Assembly (NCBI GenBank): GCA_021819985.1
Contig: JAKAEG010000024.1
Location: 1-16,879, forward strand
Reading direction: 5' to 3'
Length of the DNA: 16,879 nt
From: Nitrospirota bacterium
GTDB taxonomy: Bacteria; Nitrospirota; Thermodesulfovibrionia; Thermodesulfovibrionales; JdFR-88
In this document: piece after piece, positions 6,331 to 12,847 of the stretch
Numbering within the stretch: the first letter of the stretch is position 1
Layout: each line of letters begins with the position of its first letter
Made by a program: the position numbers and the translations under genes
The notes under the pieces: model-generated
The model's database searches: none
What the model was told of the DNA's origin: nothing
What the model saw: only the letters and a program-made list of their open reading frames with translations

Positions 6331-6438
6331 GATTTCTGAATTGAGGAATTGTGATTTTTTCAAACCGGATTCGGGCGGCAATTCACCAAAAAAGAAAGCT
6401 GCCGCTTTTAAAGCCTGACACAAAACATGTAATGGTTT

Positions 6439-6447
6439 TGTTACAAT
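6439..6447 (+). promoter_or_regulatory. Putative extended -10 promoter of mqnB
   Basis: TGTTACAAT reads as an extended -10 (TG, one base, then TACAAT). No good -35 was found. The -10 ends seven bases before the mqnB ATG, which implies a start at or next to the ATG. Confidence 0.4.
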
Positions 6448-6454
6448 CAAGCCC

Positions 6455-7186
6455 ATGATAGGGCTTATTTCATCGGTCCCCTTCGAGGCCGGTCTGATAA
6501 CCGGATCTTTCAGGGAAGGGAAAAATAAAAAAAACCCTTCGCTTGTTGAAGGCAGCCTCCAGGGGAAAAGCTCGGTTTATATATGCTCAGGCATCGGGGC
6601 CGCTAATGCCGCGCGCACGGTGGCCATTCTCGCTGAAAGAAAAAGACCCGAGGCGATAATCTTTTTTGGGATCGGGGGAGCCTATCCTTCCTCCGGCCTT
6701 CAAAAAGGCGCCCTTGCGGCGGCGGAGGTGGAAATCTACGCCGGTTGCGGTCTGATTACCAGGGAGATAACAAACATGGCAAAAGGGACACCGGTTGAAA
6801 ACGGGGCCGCTTCCAGTTTTAAGGCGCTTGGCTTTCCGCTCCTTAAAAAAGGTAGAAAAGTTTTTTTTGACAATTTCCCTCTTGATAAGCCTCTTCTTAA
6901 AAAGGCGAAAAAATGTCTGCCTGAACTTGCCAGCGGAACGTTCCTTACCGTATGCGCCACCGGAAGGTCGACAAGAAAGGCCGCCAGACTGGGCGAGAGG
7001 CACGGGGCCATTGTCGAGAATATGGAAGGGGCCGCGGCGGCCCAGACCGCCCTTTTCTACGGGATACCGCTTCTGGAGCTGAGGGGCATAAGCAACATCA
7101 CAGGCGAGCCGCCGTCAAAATGGCTCAAGGAAGAGGCCGCGGTCAATTGCCAGGAAGCGGTCCTGAAATTGCTTGAAAATTGGTAA
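6455..7186 (+). CDS. mqnB: Futalosine hydrolase (menaquinone biosynthesis)
   Basis: MqnB removes the adenine (or hypoxanthine) base from aminodeoxyfutalosine or futalosine, giving dehypoxanthine futalosine in the futalosine route to menaquinone. The 243-residue product has the nucleoside-phosphorylase/MTAN fold. SGIGAANAARTVAIL and FFGIGGAYPSSGLQKGALAA, then AEVEIYAGCGL, are characteristic of the family. The conserved VENMEGAAAAQ (187-197) contains the residues that hold the ribose. The end, LELRGISNITGEPPSKWL, is typical. No Shine-Dalgarno site precedes the ATG, and a -10-like TACAAT sits seven bases upstream, so the mRNA may be leaderless. It is a lone gene between the divergent rpsB operon and a repeat-rich gap. 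The other mqn genes are not in the window. Confidence 0.92.
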   Translation: MIGLISSVPFEAGLITGSFREGKNKKNPSLVEGSLQGKSSVYICSGIGAANAARTVAILAERKRPEAIIFFGIGGAYPSSGLQKGALAAAEVEIYAGCGLITREITNMAKGTPVENGAASSFKALGFPLLKKGRKVFFDNFPLDKPLLKKAKKCLPELASGTFLTVCATGRSTRKAARLGERHGAIVENMEGAAAAQTALFYGIPLLELRGISNITGEPPSKWLKEEAAVNCQEAVLKLLENW

Positions 7187-7256
7187 ACGCGCTATCCCGG
7201 TCTTTTTCTTTTCCTCTTTCAGTTTTCAATTAATTAGTTCCTGTTGCTAAAGGAAT

Positions 7257-7292
7257 TGTCGGGTTACGCACTGCGTGCTAACCCGGCCTACA
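7257..7292 (+). repeat. Palindromic repeat, arm 1
   Basis: Folds as CGGGTTA, a bulged C, GCAC, a TGC loop, then GTGC and TAACCCG, followed by CCTACA. It closely matches the reverse complement of the element at 7337-7368. Confidence 0.75.
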
Positions 7293-7336
7293 CTTAATTT
7301 TTACCATTCGCTTCAAGCTGTTTTTGATAATTTTTA

Positions 7337-7368
7337 TGTAGGTTGGGTTAGCGCAGCGTAACCCAACA
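7337..7368 (-). repeat. Palindromic repeat, arm 2 (inverted relative to arm 1)
   Basis: Plus-strand reading: TGTAGG, then TTGGGTTAGCGC and AGCGTAACCCAACA, a strong hairpin. This type of repeat occurs between genes in many bacterial genomes. With arm 1 it forms a head-to-head pair about 44 bp apart. Confidence 0.75.
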
Positions 7369-7610
7369 AATCCCTAGTCCACTTTTCGCAACAAAATCTA
7401 ACTAAATTTTTTAATTATCCTGGAAGGATATTCTGTTAGGGGGGCAGCTTCTCAATTACCGGCTTCCGCTGAAACTTCGTTTAAAATACCTACCGGAAAT
7501 GCTTATATTTAAATTTTTTATTTTTTAAATATTTTTGATTTACTTATCCGTTTCGTTTTAATTTTTGGAATTCTTTTCCGGAACCGTTGTTAGGGCCACT
7601 ACTATTTGCC

Positions 7611-8240
7611 TTAAATACTTTGCAGGATTTCCAGAAACATTTTCACGTTCCCGCGGATATCTCCGGTATATAAGGCGCTTGAGACAGCCACCGCGCTTGC
7701 ACCGGCCCTTATCACTTCGCGCAAGTTTTGCGGTTTGATGCCGCCAATGGCCACAACGGGAATTTTTACGGCGTTACAGACTTCCGCAAGCTGTAACAGA
7801 CCTTTTTCAGGCCCCGCGTCTTTTGTACCGGTCCGGTATATGGGGCCAAAACCTATGTAATCCGCTCCGCCCTCCCATGCCTCTTTTGCCTGGGACAGAT
7901 CGTGAGTGGATATGCCGATCAGCCTGTTTCCCAAAAGCTGACGCGCCTCTTTAAGCGGCATATCGTCCTGCCCAAGGTGCACACCTTCCGCACCCGATGC
8001 GGCGGCCACGTCCGGATAATCATTTATGACCAGCGCCGCCTGATGCTCATGCGCAAACTCGCTCAGATGGAAGGCAGCCTCCCATATCTCTTTCCGCGGC
8101 GCATCTTTCATCCTCAACTGCACCCATTTTATGCCTGCCTCAAGCGCGGCCCTGGCCTGTTCGACAGGACCCATTCCGCAGCGGGCACACTCGCCGGTTA
8201 AAAAACAGATCCCACCGAGATAAAGGGTAGGCTTTTCCAT
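7611..8240 (-). CDS. thiE: Thiamine-phosphate synthase
   Basis: ThiE joins hydroxymethylpyrimidine diphosphate to thiazole phosphate to make thiamine monophosphate. The 209-residue TIM-barrel product has the family motifs in order: QLRMKD (41-46), VINDYPD (71-77), EGVHLGQDD (85-93), GISTHD, ADYIGFGPIYRTGTKD (126-141) and VAIGGI. The pyrophosphate-binding SSAL comes near the end. The first strand usually reads LYLITD; here it reads ICFLTGECARCGMG, with an uncommon C-x2-C pair at 18-21. AAAGGA lies three bases before the ATG, a rather short spacing. No TPP riboswitch was recognised upstream and no other thi gene is adjacent. A TenI-type isomerase is the main alternative but fits less well. Confidence 0.9.
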   Translation of the reverse strand: MEKPTLYLGGICFLTGECARCGMGPVEQARAALEAGIKWVQLRMKDAPRKEIWEAAFHLSEFAHEHQAALVINDYPDVAAASGAEGVHLGQDDMPLKEARQLLGNRLIGISTHDLSQAKEAWEGGADYIGFGPIYRTGTKDAGPEKGLLQLAEVCNAVKIPVVAIGGIKPQNLREVIRAGASAVAVSSALYTGDIRGNVKMFLEILQSI

Positions 8241-8315
8241 TTGTCCTTTAAATTCTGGTCCTGCCTGACCTGTTGATTAATTTTAAAAACGGTTTTGCAT
8301 TTTTGGTTTTTTTAA

Positions 8316-8381
8316 GTCATTCCCGCACAGGCGGGAATCCAATTGAAAAACGGATGCCCGATTAAGGTCCTCGGGCATGAC
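8316..8381 (-). repeat. Dispersed double-hairpin repeat, copy B
   Basis: The reverse complement of this 66-bp stretch starts GTCATGCCCGAGG and ends GCGGGAATGAC, matching copy A at 1762-1835 at both ends and both palindromes. No terminal inverted repeat like that around copy A is visible here. It lies between accC and thiE and could form hairpins at the end of the acc transcript. Confidence 0.78.
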
Positions 8382-8421
8382 GAATATACGGCGAAATCAA
8401 AAGAGATATTTTTTACTCTGA

Positions 8422-9765
8422 TCAGCTCGAAGGGTTATTCATCCGGTCAATAAATGACGTGTCTATCTTTCCCTCTATGAAATCCTTGTTTTCAAGCACC
8501 CTTTTATGGAAAGGGATCGTGGTCCTTATACCCTCTATAACGAACTCATCGAGCGCCCGTCTCATCCTGGCGATGGCCTCCTGCCTGTTGTTGCCAAAGG
8601 CTATCAGCTTTGCTATAAGGGAATCGTAATGGGAAGGGACGGTCCAGCCGCAGTAGGCGGCGGTATCCACCCTAATGCCAGGGCCGCCAGGCTGGTGCAT
8701 GAACTCTATCTTGCCGGGGCTGGGGATGAATCTGACGGGGTCTTCCGCGTTTATCCTGCACTCTATCGCCGCACCCCTGGGCTTGTACACCTTTTTAGCC
8801 ACGAGGGGCTGGCCCGTCGCAAGCAGGATCTGCTGTTTTACGAGGTCCACACCCATCACTATCTCCGTTACGGGATGTTCGACCTGCACCCTGGTATTGA
8901 ACTCCATGAAATAGACTTCCTCTTCAGGGGTGACTATGAACTCCACAGTGCCTATATTCTTGTATTTAATCGCCCTGGCCGCCTTTATCGCGAGTTCGCC
9001 GAGACGCTTGCGCAGCTTCTCCGTAACGAAACACGAAGGGGACTCCTCTATCAGCTTCTGGTGCCTGCGCTGTATGGAGCACTCACGCTCGCCAAGGTGG
9101 ATTATCCTGCCCTTTGTGTCCGCCAGTATCTGGACCTCTATGTGCCTTATATTCCTCAGGTATTTTTCCATGTACAGTTCGGAAGAAGCAAAGGCGGTAA
9201 GCGCCTCCCTCTGGGCCATGAAAAAAGCGTCCTCGACCTCTTCCTCATTGTTTACGATCTTCATTCCCCTGCCGCCGCCCCCCATTGAGGCCTTGATAAT
9301 GGCTGGGAAACCTATTTTTTTTGCGATCTTCACGGCAGATGCGACTCCGTCCAGCGGGCCGTCGCTGCCCGGCACTACCGGCACGCCCCTTCTTTTCATG
9401 ACCTGTTTGGCCTTGGACTTGTCGCCGCCAAGCCTGATGTTTTCAGGCGAAGGGCCGATAAAAGCGATACCGGAAGCTGCGCACGCCTCAGCGAACTGCG
9501 GGTTTTCCGAAAGGAAACCGTAGCCTGGGTGTATGGCCTCGGAATCCGTTATCTCTGCGGTGGTAAGAATTGCTGGCACATTCAGATAACTCTGCTCGGC
9601 TGAAGCGGGCCCTATGCAGATGGCCTCGTCCGCGAGCCTCACATGCATGTTCGCCCTGTCCGCCTCCGAATAAACGGCCACAGTACGTATGCCAAGCTCA
9701 CGGCAGGCCCGGATCACCCGGACCGCTATTTCACCACGGTTTGCAATTAGTATTTTTTTGAACAT
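8422..9765 (-). CDS. accC: Acetyl-CoA carboxylase, biotin carboxylase subunit
   Basis: AccC uses ATP and bicarbonate to carboxylate the biotin carried by AccB, the first half-reaction of acetyl-CoA carboxylase and the entry to fatty acid synthesis. The 447-residue length equals that of the family. Visible are the N-terminal FKKILIANRGEIAVRVIRAC, the glycine-rich ATP lid KASMGGGGRGMKIV, RHIEVQILAD and RECSIQRRHQKLIEESPS. The catalytic block FNTRVQVEHPVTE and the C-terminal CRINAEDP follow. No Shine-Dalgarno site precedes the ATG; the 25-bp gap from accB is A/T apart from one G. It is the last gene of its operon. The paired accB next door makes acetyl-CoA carboxylase more likely than a propionyl-CoA or pyruvate carboxylase subunit. 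Confidence 0.97.
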   Translation of the reverse strand: MFKKILIANRGEIAVRVIRACRELGIRTVAVYSEADRANMHVRLADEAICIGPASAEQSYLNVPAILTTAEITDSEAIHPGYGFLSENPQFAEACAASGIAFIGPSPENIRLGGDKSKAKQVMKRRGVPVVPGSDGPLDGVASAVKIAKKIGFPAIIKASMGGGGRGMKIVNNEEEVEDAFFMAQREALTAFASSELYMEKYLRNIRHIEVQILADTKGRIIHLGERECSIQRRHQKLIEESPSCFVTEKLRKRLGELAIKAARAIKYKNIGTVEFIVTPEEEVYFMEFNTRVQVEHPVTEIVMGVDLVKQQILLATGQPLVAKKVYKPRGAAIECRINAEDPVRFIPSPGKIEFMHQPGGPGIRVDTAAYCGWTVPSHYDSLIAKLIAFGNNRQEAIARMRRALDEFVIEGIRTTIPFHKRVLENKDFIEGKIDTSFIDRMNNPSS

Positions 9766-9790
9766 TTTTTATATTTTTTATTTTATTTCT

Positions 9791-10240
9791 TTATGGTGCG
9801 GAGGGCTCTATCAGGAAAAGGGGTTCACCGTATTCCACAGGCTGGCCGTTTTCAGCAAGCACCTTCACGACCACGCCGTCAATTTCGGACTCTATCTCGT
9901 TCATCAGCTTCATGGCTTCCACAATGCAGAGCACCTGGCCTTTTTTCACGGCGGAGCTCACCTCCGCAAAAACAGGAGCTTCGGGAGAAGACGCCCTGTA
10001 GAAAGTACCTACCAGCGGGGCGGTCACCGTTACAAGGCGCTCCATGCCGGTTTCTTCCCCATGTTTGATCTGAGGCGGAGCCGGAGGTCTGGGCCCCAGT
10101 CCGGCCTCGGGCATCTCGATAGCAGTATAAAACCTGCCTCGCGTTATTTTTATCTTGGAACCTTCTTTTTCGAGCTGGAGTTCAGTGATGTCGGTTTCCT
10201 TGAGAAGGTCAAGAAGCGCCTTTATGTCATCGATCTCCAT
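9791..10240 (-). CDS. accB: Biotin carboxyl carrier protein of acetyl-CoA carboxylase
   Basis: AccB carries biotin between the biotin carboxylase and the carboxyltransferase. The 149-residue product has a helical N-terminus (IDDIKALLDLLKETDITELQ, then LEKEGSKIKITRG), a Pro-rich linker at about 44-65, and the biotinyl domain from 70 on. The biotin site is EAMKLMNEI, with Lys111 as the acceptor, and APLVGTFYRASSPEAP opens the domain. The start ATG immediately follows the efp stop (TAAATG), with AAAGGG eight bases upstream inside efp, so the two are probably coupled. Its position just before accC confirms the role. Confidence 0.97.
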   Translation of the reverse strand: MEIDDIKALLDLLKETDITELQLEKEGSKIKITRGRFYTAIEMPEAGLGPRPPAPPQIKHGEETGMERLVTVTAPLVGTFYRASSPEAPVFAEVSSAVKKGQVLCIVEAMKLMNEIESEIDGVVVKVLAENGQPVEYGEPLFLIEPSAP

Positions 10241-10801
10241 TTACTTGACCCTTTCAACGTATTCTCCGGTCCTTGTGTCGACCCGGATTTTGTCCCCCAT
10301 GTTTATATGGAAAGGTACTTTTACGGTGGCCCCTGTCTCAAGCTTGGCCGGCTTGTAGCCGCCCGCGGCGGTGTCGCCTTTGAAGCCCGGCTCGGTCTCG
10401 GCAATCTGAAGTTCCACAAACGTGGGCAGCTCTATCCCTATGGGACTGCCTTTATATGAGAGCACTGTGGCGACCATGTTTTCTTTCAGGAAGAGCTTTG
10501 AATCCCCGAGATGTCCTTCCGTAAAGGGCACCTGCTCATAGCTTTCCGTATCCATGAAATAATACAGCCCGTCCTGGAAATAGAGGTACTGCATCGATTT
10601 TTCTTCCAGTTCGGGGCGCTCGAACTTCTCCCCGGAACGGAATGTGTCTTCAAGGACGTTGCCGGTCTTGAGGTTTTTCATTTTTGTGCGTATAACAGCC
10701 CCGCCACGGCCCATCTTCACATGCTGGAAATCCACTATCTCGCAGGGCTCGCTTTTATATACTATCTTCATTCCTTTTCTGAAATCGCTCGTGGAAATCA
10801 A
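10241..10801 (-). CDS. efp: Elongation factor P (TTG start, Arg at the loop tip)
   Basis: EF-P binds between the ribosomal P and E sites and relieves stalling at consecutive prolines. The 186-residue product starts with the family-typical ISTSDFRKGMKI, so the TTG at 10801 is the natural start. A GGGGAGG lies 11 bases upstream and a closer AGGA also precedes it. Domain I carries the loop FQHVKMGRGGAVIRTK, with Arg32 at the tip where E. coli has a modified Lys34. Domain II contains VLEDTFRSGEKFERPELEEK and YYFMDTESYEQ. The end, VKVPFHINMGDKIRVDTRTG, is canonical. No modification gene (earP, epmA/B, ymfI) is in the window. Confidence 0.97.
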   Translation of the reverse strand: MISTSDFRKGMKIVYKSEPCEIVDFQHVKMGRGGAVIRTKMKNLKTGNVLEDTFRSGEKFERPELEEKSMQYLYFQDGLYYFMDTESYEQVPFTEGHLGDSKLFLKENMVATVLSYKGSPIGIELPTFVELQIAETEPGFKGDTAAGGYKPAKLETGATVKVPFHINMGDKIRVDTRTGEYVERVK

Positions 10802-10867
10802 GTCCTATGCAACCTCCCCGGATCTTTTTTAAATAATCTTTTTGTTTTTTACTTTTTTCTTTTTTGA

Positions 10868-11992
10868 TTAAATTTTTTCTTTCGGCAAACGGGTAAGCAC
10901 TTCAGGATTGCCGGGGGCCAGGCAAACCATGTCTTCTATCCTTACGCCACCCAGGCCCGGCACATAGATGCCTGGCTCTATCGTAATTACAGCCCCCTTG
11001 GGCAGCGGCTTATTATCCGTGCTGCGCGGCGACAAACCCGGCTGCTCATGTATCTCCAAGCCTACGCCGTGCCCCGTTCCGTGCCCGAAAAGCTCCCCAT
11101 AGCCTGCCTGTTTTATAACATATCGGGCTGAATTGTCAATATCTTTTGGCTTTTTCGCGGCTCCGCCATTGCGGGTCACAAAGTCTATCGCGTTGCGCTG
11201 CGCTTCAAGCACCGTGCGGTAAATTTTCCTTTTTTCGGCAATACGTTCCCCCGCCCCTTTTAGCAGAAACGTCCTTGTCATATCGGAAAAATAGCCCTCG
11301 TATTCGCCTCCCCAGTCCATGACAACCAGGTCTCCCTGGCTCATCCTGCGCTGGGAGGGCCTGGCATGAGGGATGGCCGAATTGGCTCCTGAGGCCACGA
11401 TCGCCGGGAATGGAAGTTTTGACGACCCTCCCCTTAAAAGCGCTTCTTCAAGGCGCGTGGCCAGGGCCTTCTCGGTCACGCCGGCTCTTATATGGGTTTT
11501 TATTTTTTCAAACGCTTCCTCGGCCCGTGCGACCGCCCCTTTAATGCACATTATTTCATAATCGTCCTTTGAGACCCTCAGTCTCTCGACGGCGCCTCCA
11601 AACGGAACCAGTAAGCCCTCGCCGGAAACAAATATCCCCTTCAGTTTTTCATAGAACGCGTAAGACGCGGTCTTCTCGAACCCAAGCTTTTTTATTCCCA
11701 GCTTCTTTGAGGCCCGTTTTAAGAGCGCCCAGAAATTGCCCGTCATGACAATGGTCTCGTAAAGGGCTCCGGCCGGCCCCAGGGCGTCTTTGCCATACCG
11801 TGAATCGGTAATAAAGACCGCCTCTTTCCGTGTTATCAGGACATGGCCCGCGGAGCCGGTGAAACCGGTAAGATAACGGACGTTTGATATGTTGCTTATA
11901 AGAATGGCATCCGCCCCTTTAAGTGATCTCCTGAGAGAGGTAAGCCTGTTTTGAAGATAATCGTTCAAAGAAAGCTCTTTGTTAATTTTCAT
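10868..11992 (-). CDS. Aminopeptidase P family (M24) metallopeptidase
   Basis: Enzymes of this family remove the N-terminal residue from peptides with proline in second position (Xaa-Pro), using two metal ions. Of 374 residues, the first 130 form the creatinase-like N-domain (ILISNISNVRYLTGFTGSAG, then VFITDSRYG). The rest is the pita-bread catalytic domain. The five ligands can be read off: Asp in VVMDWGGEYE, Asp in YFSDMTRTF, His in GHGTGHGVGLEIHE, Glu in ITIEPGIY and Glu in GVRIEDMV. Its ATG overlaps the aroQ TGA by four bases. The aroQ-peptidase-efp order matches Bacillus yqhS-yqhT-efp. A prolidase activity cannot be excluded by sequence. Confidence 0.93.
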   Translation of the reverse strand: MKINKELSLNDYLQNRLTSLRRSLKGADAILISNISNVRYLTGFTGSAGHVLITRKEAVFITDSRYGKDALGPAGALYETIVMTGNFWALLKRASKKLGIKKLGFEKTASYAFYEKLKGIFVSGEGLLVPFGGAVERLRVSKDDYEIMCIKGAVARAEEAFEKIKTHIRAGVTEKALATRLEEALLRGGSSKLPFPAIVASGANSAIPHARPSQRRMSQGDLVVMDWGGEYEGYFSDMTRTFLLKGAGERIAEKRKIYRTVLEAQRNAIDFVTRNGGAAKKPKDIDNSARYVIKQAGYGELFGHGTGHGVGLEIHEQPGLSPRSTDNKPLPKGAVITIEPGIYVPGLGGVRIEDMVCLAPGNPEVLTRLPKEKI

Positions 11993-12441
11993 CTGGACAG
12001 TTGCGGATCTCCGCTCGAGAGTATTTTTTGGGCAGCTTTTAACGCAAGCATGTAGCTTTCCGGCCCAAAACCGCTTATCTGGCCGGCAGCGACTTCGGCC
12101 ACGAAGGAATGCCTGCGAAACTCCTCCCTTTTGTGTATGTTCGAGAGGTGCACCTCGATCACAGGTTTCGCTATCGCCGAGATTGCGTCTCTTATGGCAA
12201 CGCTGGTATGCGTATAGGCTGCCGGGTTGATAATAAGAAGATCATAATCGGATTTTTGTATCGCGTCTATAATTTCCGATTCGCTGTTTGTCTGCATGGC
12301 CGATATTTCGAAACCAAGCTGGCCTGCCATCTTTTTCATTTCATCGTCTATTTCGGCCAGGGTGCCGGTCCCGTATACTTTCGTTTCCCGTTGCCCAAGG
12401 AGGTTTAAATTGGGGCCGTGTATTACTTTTATCTTCGGCAT
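11989..12441 (-). CDS. aroQ: Type II 3-dehydroquinate dehydratase
   Basis: AroQ dehydrates 3-dehydroquinate to 3-dehydroshikimate, the third step of aromatic amino acid synthesis. It is normally a small dodecameric enzyme. With the start at 12441 the product has 150 residues and opens MPKIKVIHGPNLNLLG, exactly as in the family. The active-site loop is GQRETKVYG, with Arg18 and Tyr23. Then come LLIINPAAYTHTSVAIRDAI and the catalytic-His block EVHLSNIHKREEFRRHS (His98). An upstream in-frame ATG at 12453 would add four residues and overlap the preceding gene. Ribosome-site spacing does not decide between them; I prefer the shorter form because of its conserved start. Confidence 0.97.
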   Translation of the reverse strand: MPKIKVIHGPNLNLLGQRETKVYGTGTLAEIDDEMKKMAGQLGFEISAMQTNSESEIIDAIQKSDYDLLIINPAAYTHTSVAIRDAISAIAKPVIEVHLSNIHKREEFRRHSFVAEVAAGQISGFGPESYMLALKAAQKILSSGDPQLSR

Positions 12442-12445
12442 CGCC

Positions 12446-12655
12446 TTAAACATCCTTCACAACTTTGTATCCTGCATCCGTTATGGCCCGCTCGATCTCG
12501 GATGGACCGGTTTTTCCCTCGTCATATTTTACGTCGGCCTTGCCTATCTCAACCTGTGCGCTTTCTACTCCCTGGAGCGCTTCAACCGCCTTTTTCACAG
12601 CCATGACACAGTGCTGACAGTTCATGCCCTCGATCCTGAAAGTTGACTCCCGCAT
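12446..12655 (-). CDS. Heavy-metal-associated (HMA) domain protein, CopZ-like
   Basis: This single-domain ferredoxin-like metal-binding protein of 69 residues could carry Cu(I) or a similar soft metal, or deliver it to a P-type ATPase. The metal site is GMNCQHCVMAVKKAVEAL, with Cys13 and Cys16, and the rest follows the HMA fold (GVESAQVEIGKADVKYDEGK, then IERAITDAGYKV). I chose the ATG at 12655 because AGGAG lies eight bases upstream; a longer frame to 12757 would add an AT-rich hydrophobic lead without domain support. It is the first gene of the operon with aroQ, the peptidase, efp and accBC. No copper ATPase or regulator is nearby, so the ligand is not certain. Confidence 0.9.
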   Translation of the reverse strand: MRESTFRIEGMNCQHCVMAVKKAVEALQGVESAQVEIGKADVKYDEGKTGPSEIERAITDAGYKVVKDV

Positions 12656-12782
12656 ATCATTGGCTCCTTCCCGGTATAAAGGATTTTTCAAACAGTTTTC
12701 AACTGCCAAGCCGATATCAAAAGACAATGCAAAAAAATAAAAAAACAAAAAAAACAAAAATTAAAAATATCCGATGCAACCC

Positions 12783-12811
12783 ATTATATAGAAAGGACAA
12801 CCCTTTTTGAA
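12783..12811 (-). promoter_or_regulatory. Putative sigma-70-type promoter of the HMA-aroQ-pepP-efp-accBC operon
   Basis: On the minus strand: TTCAAA (12811-12806), 17 bases, then a perfect TATAAT (12788-12783). The implied start near 12776 leaves a leader of about 120 nt with a long T-rich stretch (about 12725-12765). Confidence 0.6.
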
Positions 12812-12847
12812 GGTTTTTTAATGCTAATTTAATTTTTAGACAGGGTT

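Larger units (their letters stand above)
7187..7610. other. AT-rich non-coding gap with two palindromic repeats
   Basis: This gap of 424 bp separates mqnB from the convergent thiE. It holds the two palindromes annotated separately. The remainder is AT-rich, with runs of T and A around 7500-7560 and a small palindrome, TTCCGGAA. I found no convincing coding sequence, RNA gene or strong intrinsic terminator. Confidence 0.6.

Noticed and set aside
8241..8315. Possible TPP riboswitch upstream of thiE
   Set aside because: None of the conserved TPP aptamer words could be found in the short AT-rich leader.
12656..12757. Longer start for the HMA protein with a hydrophobic N-terminus (possible signal or membrane segment)
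   Set aside because: The extra residues come from a T-rich tract, the region lies inside the proposed leader, and the ATG at 12655 has a good AGGAG eight bases upstream.
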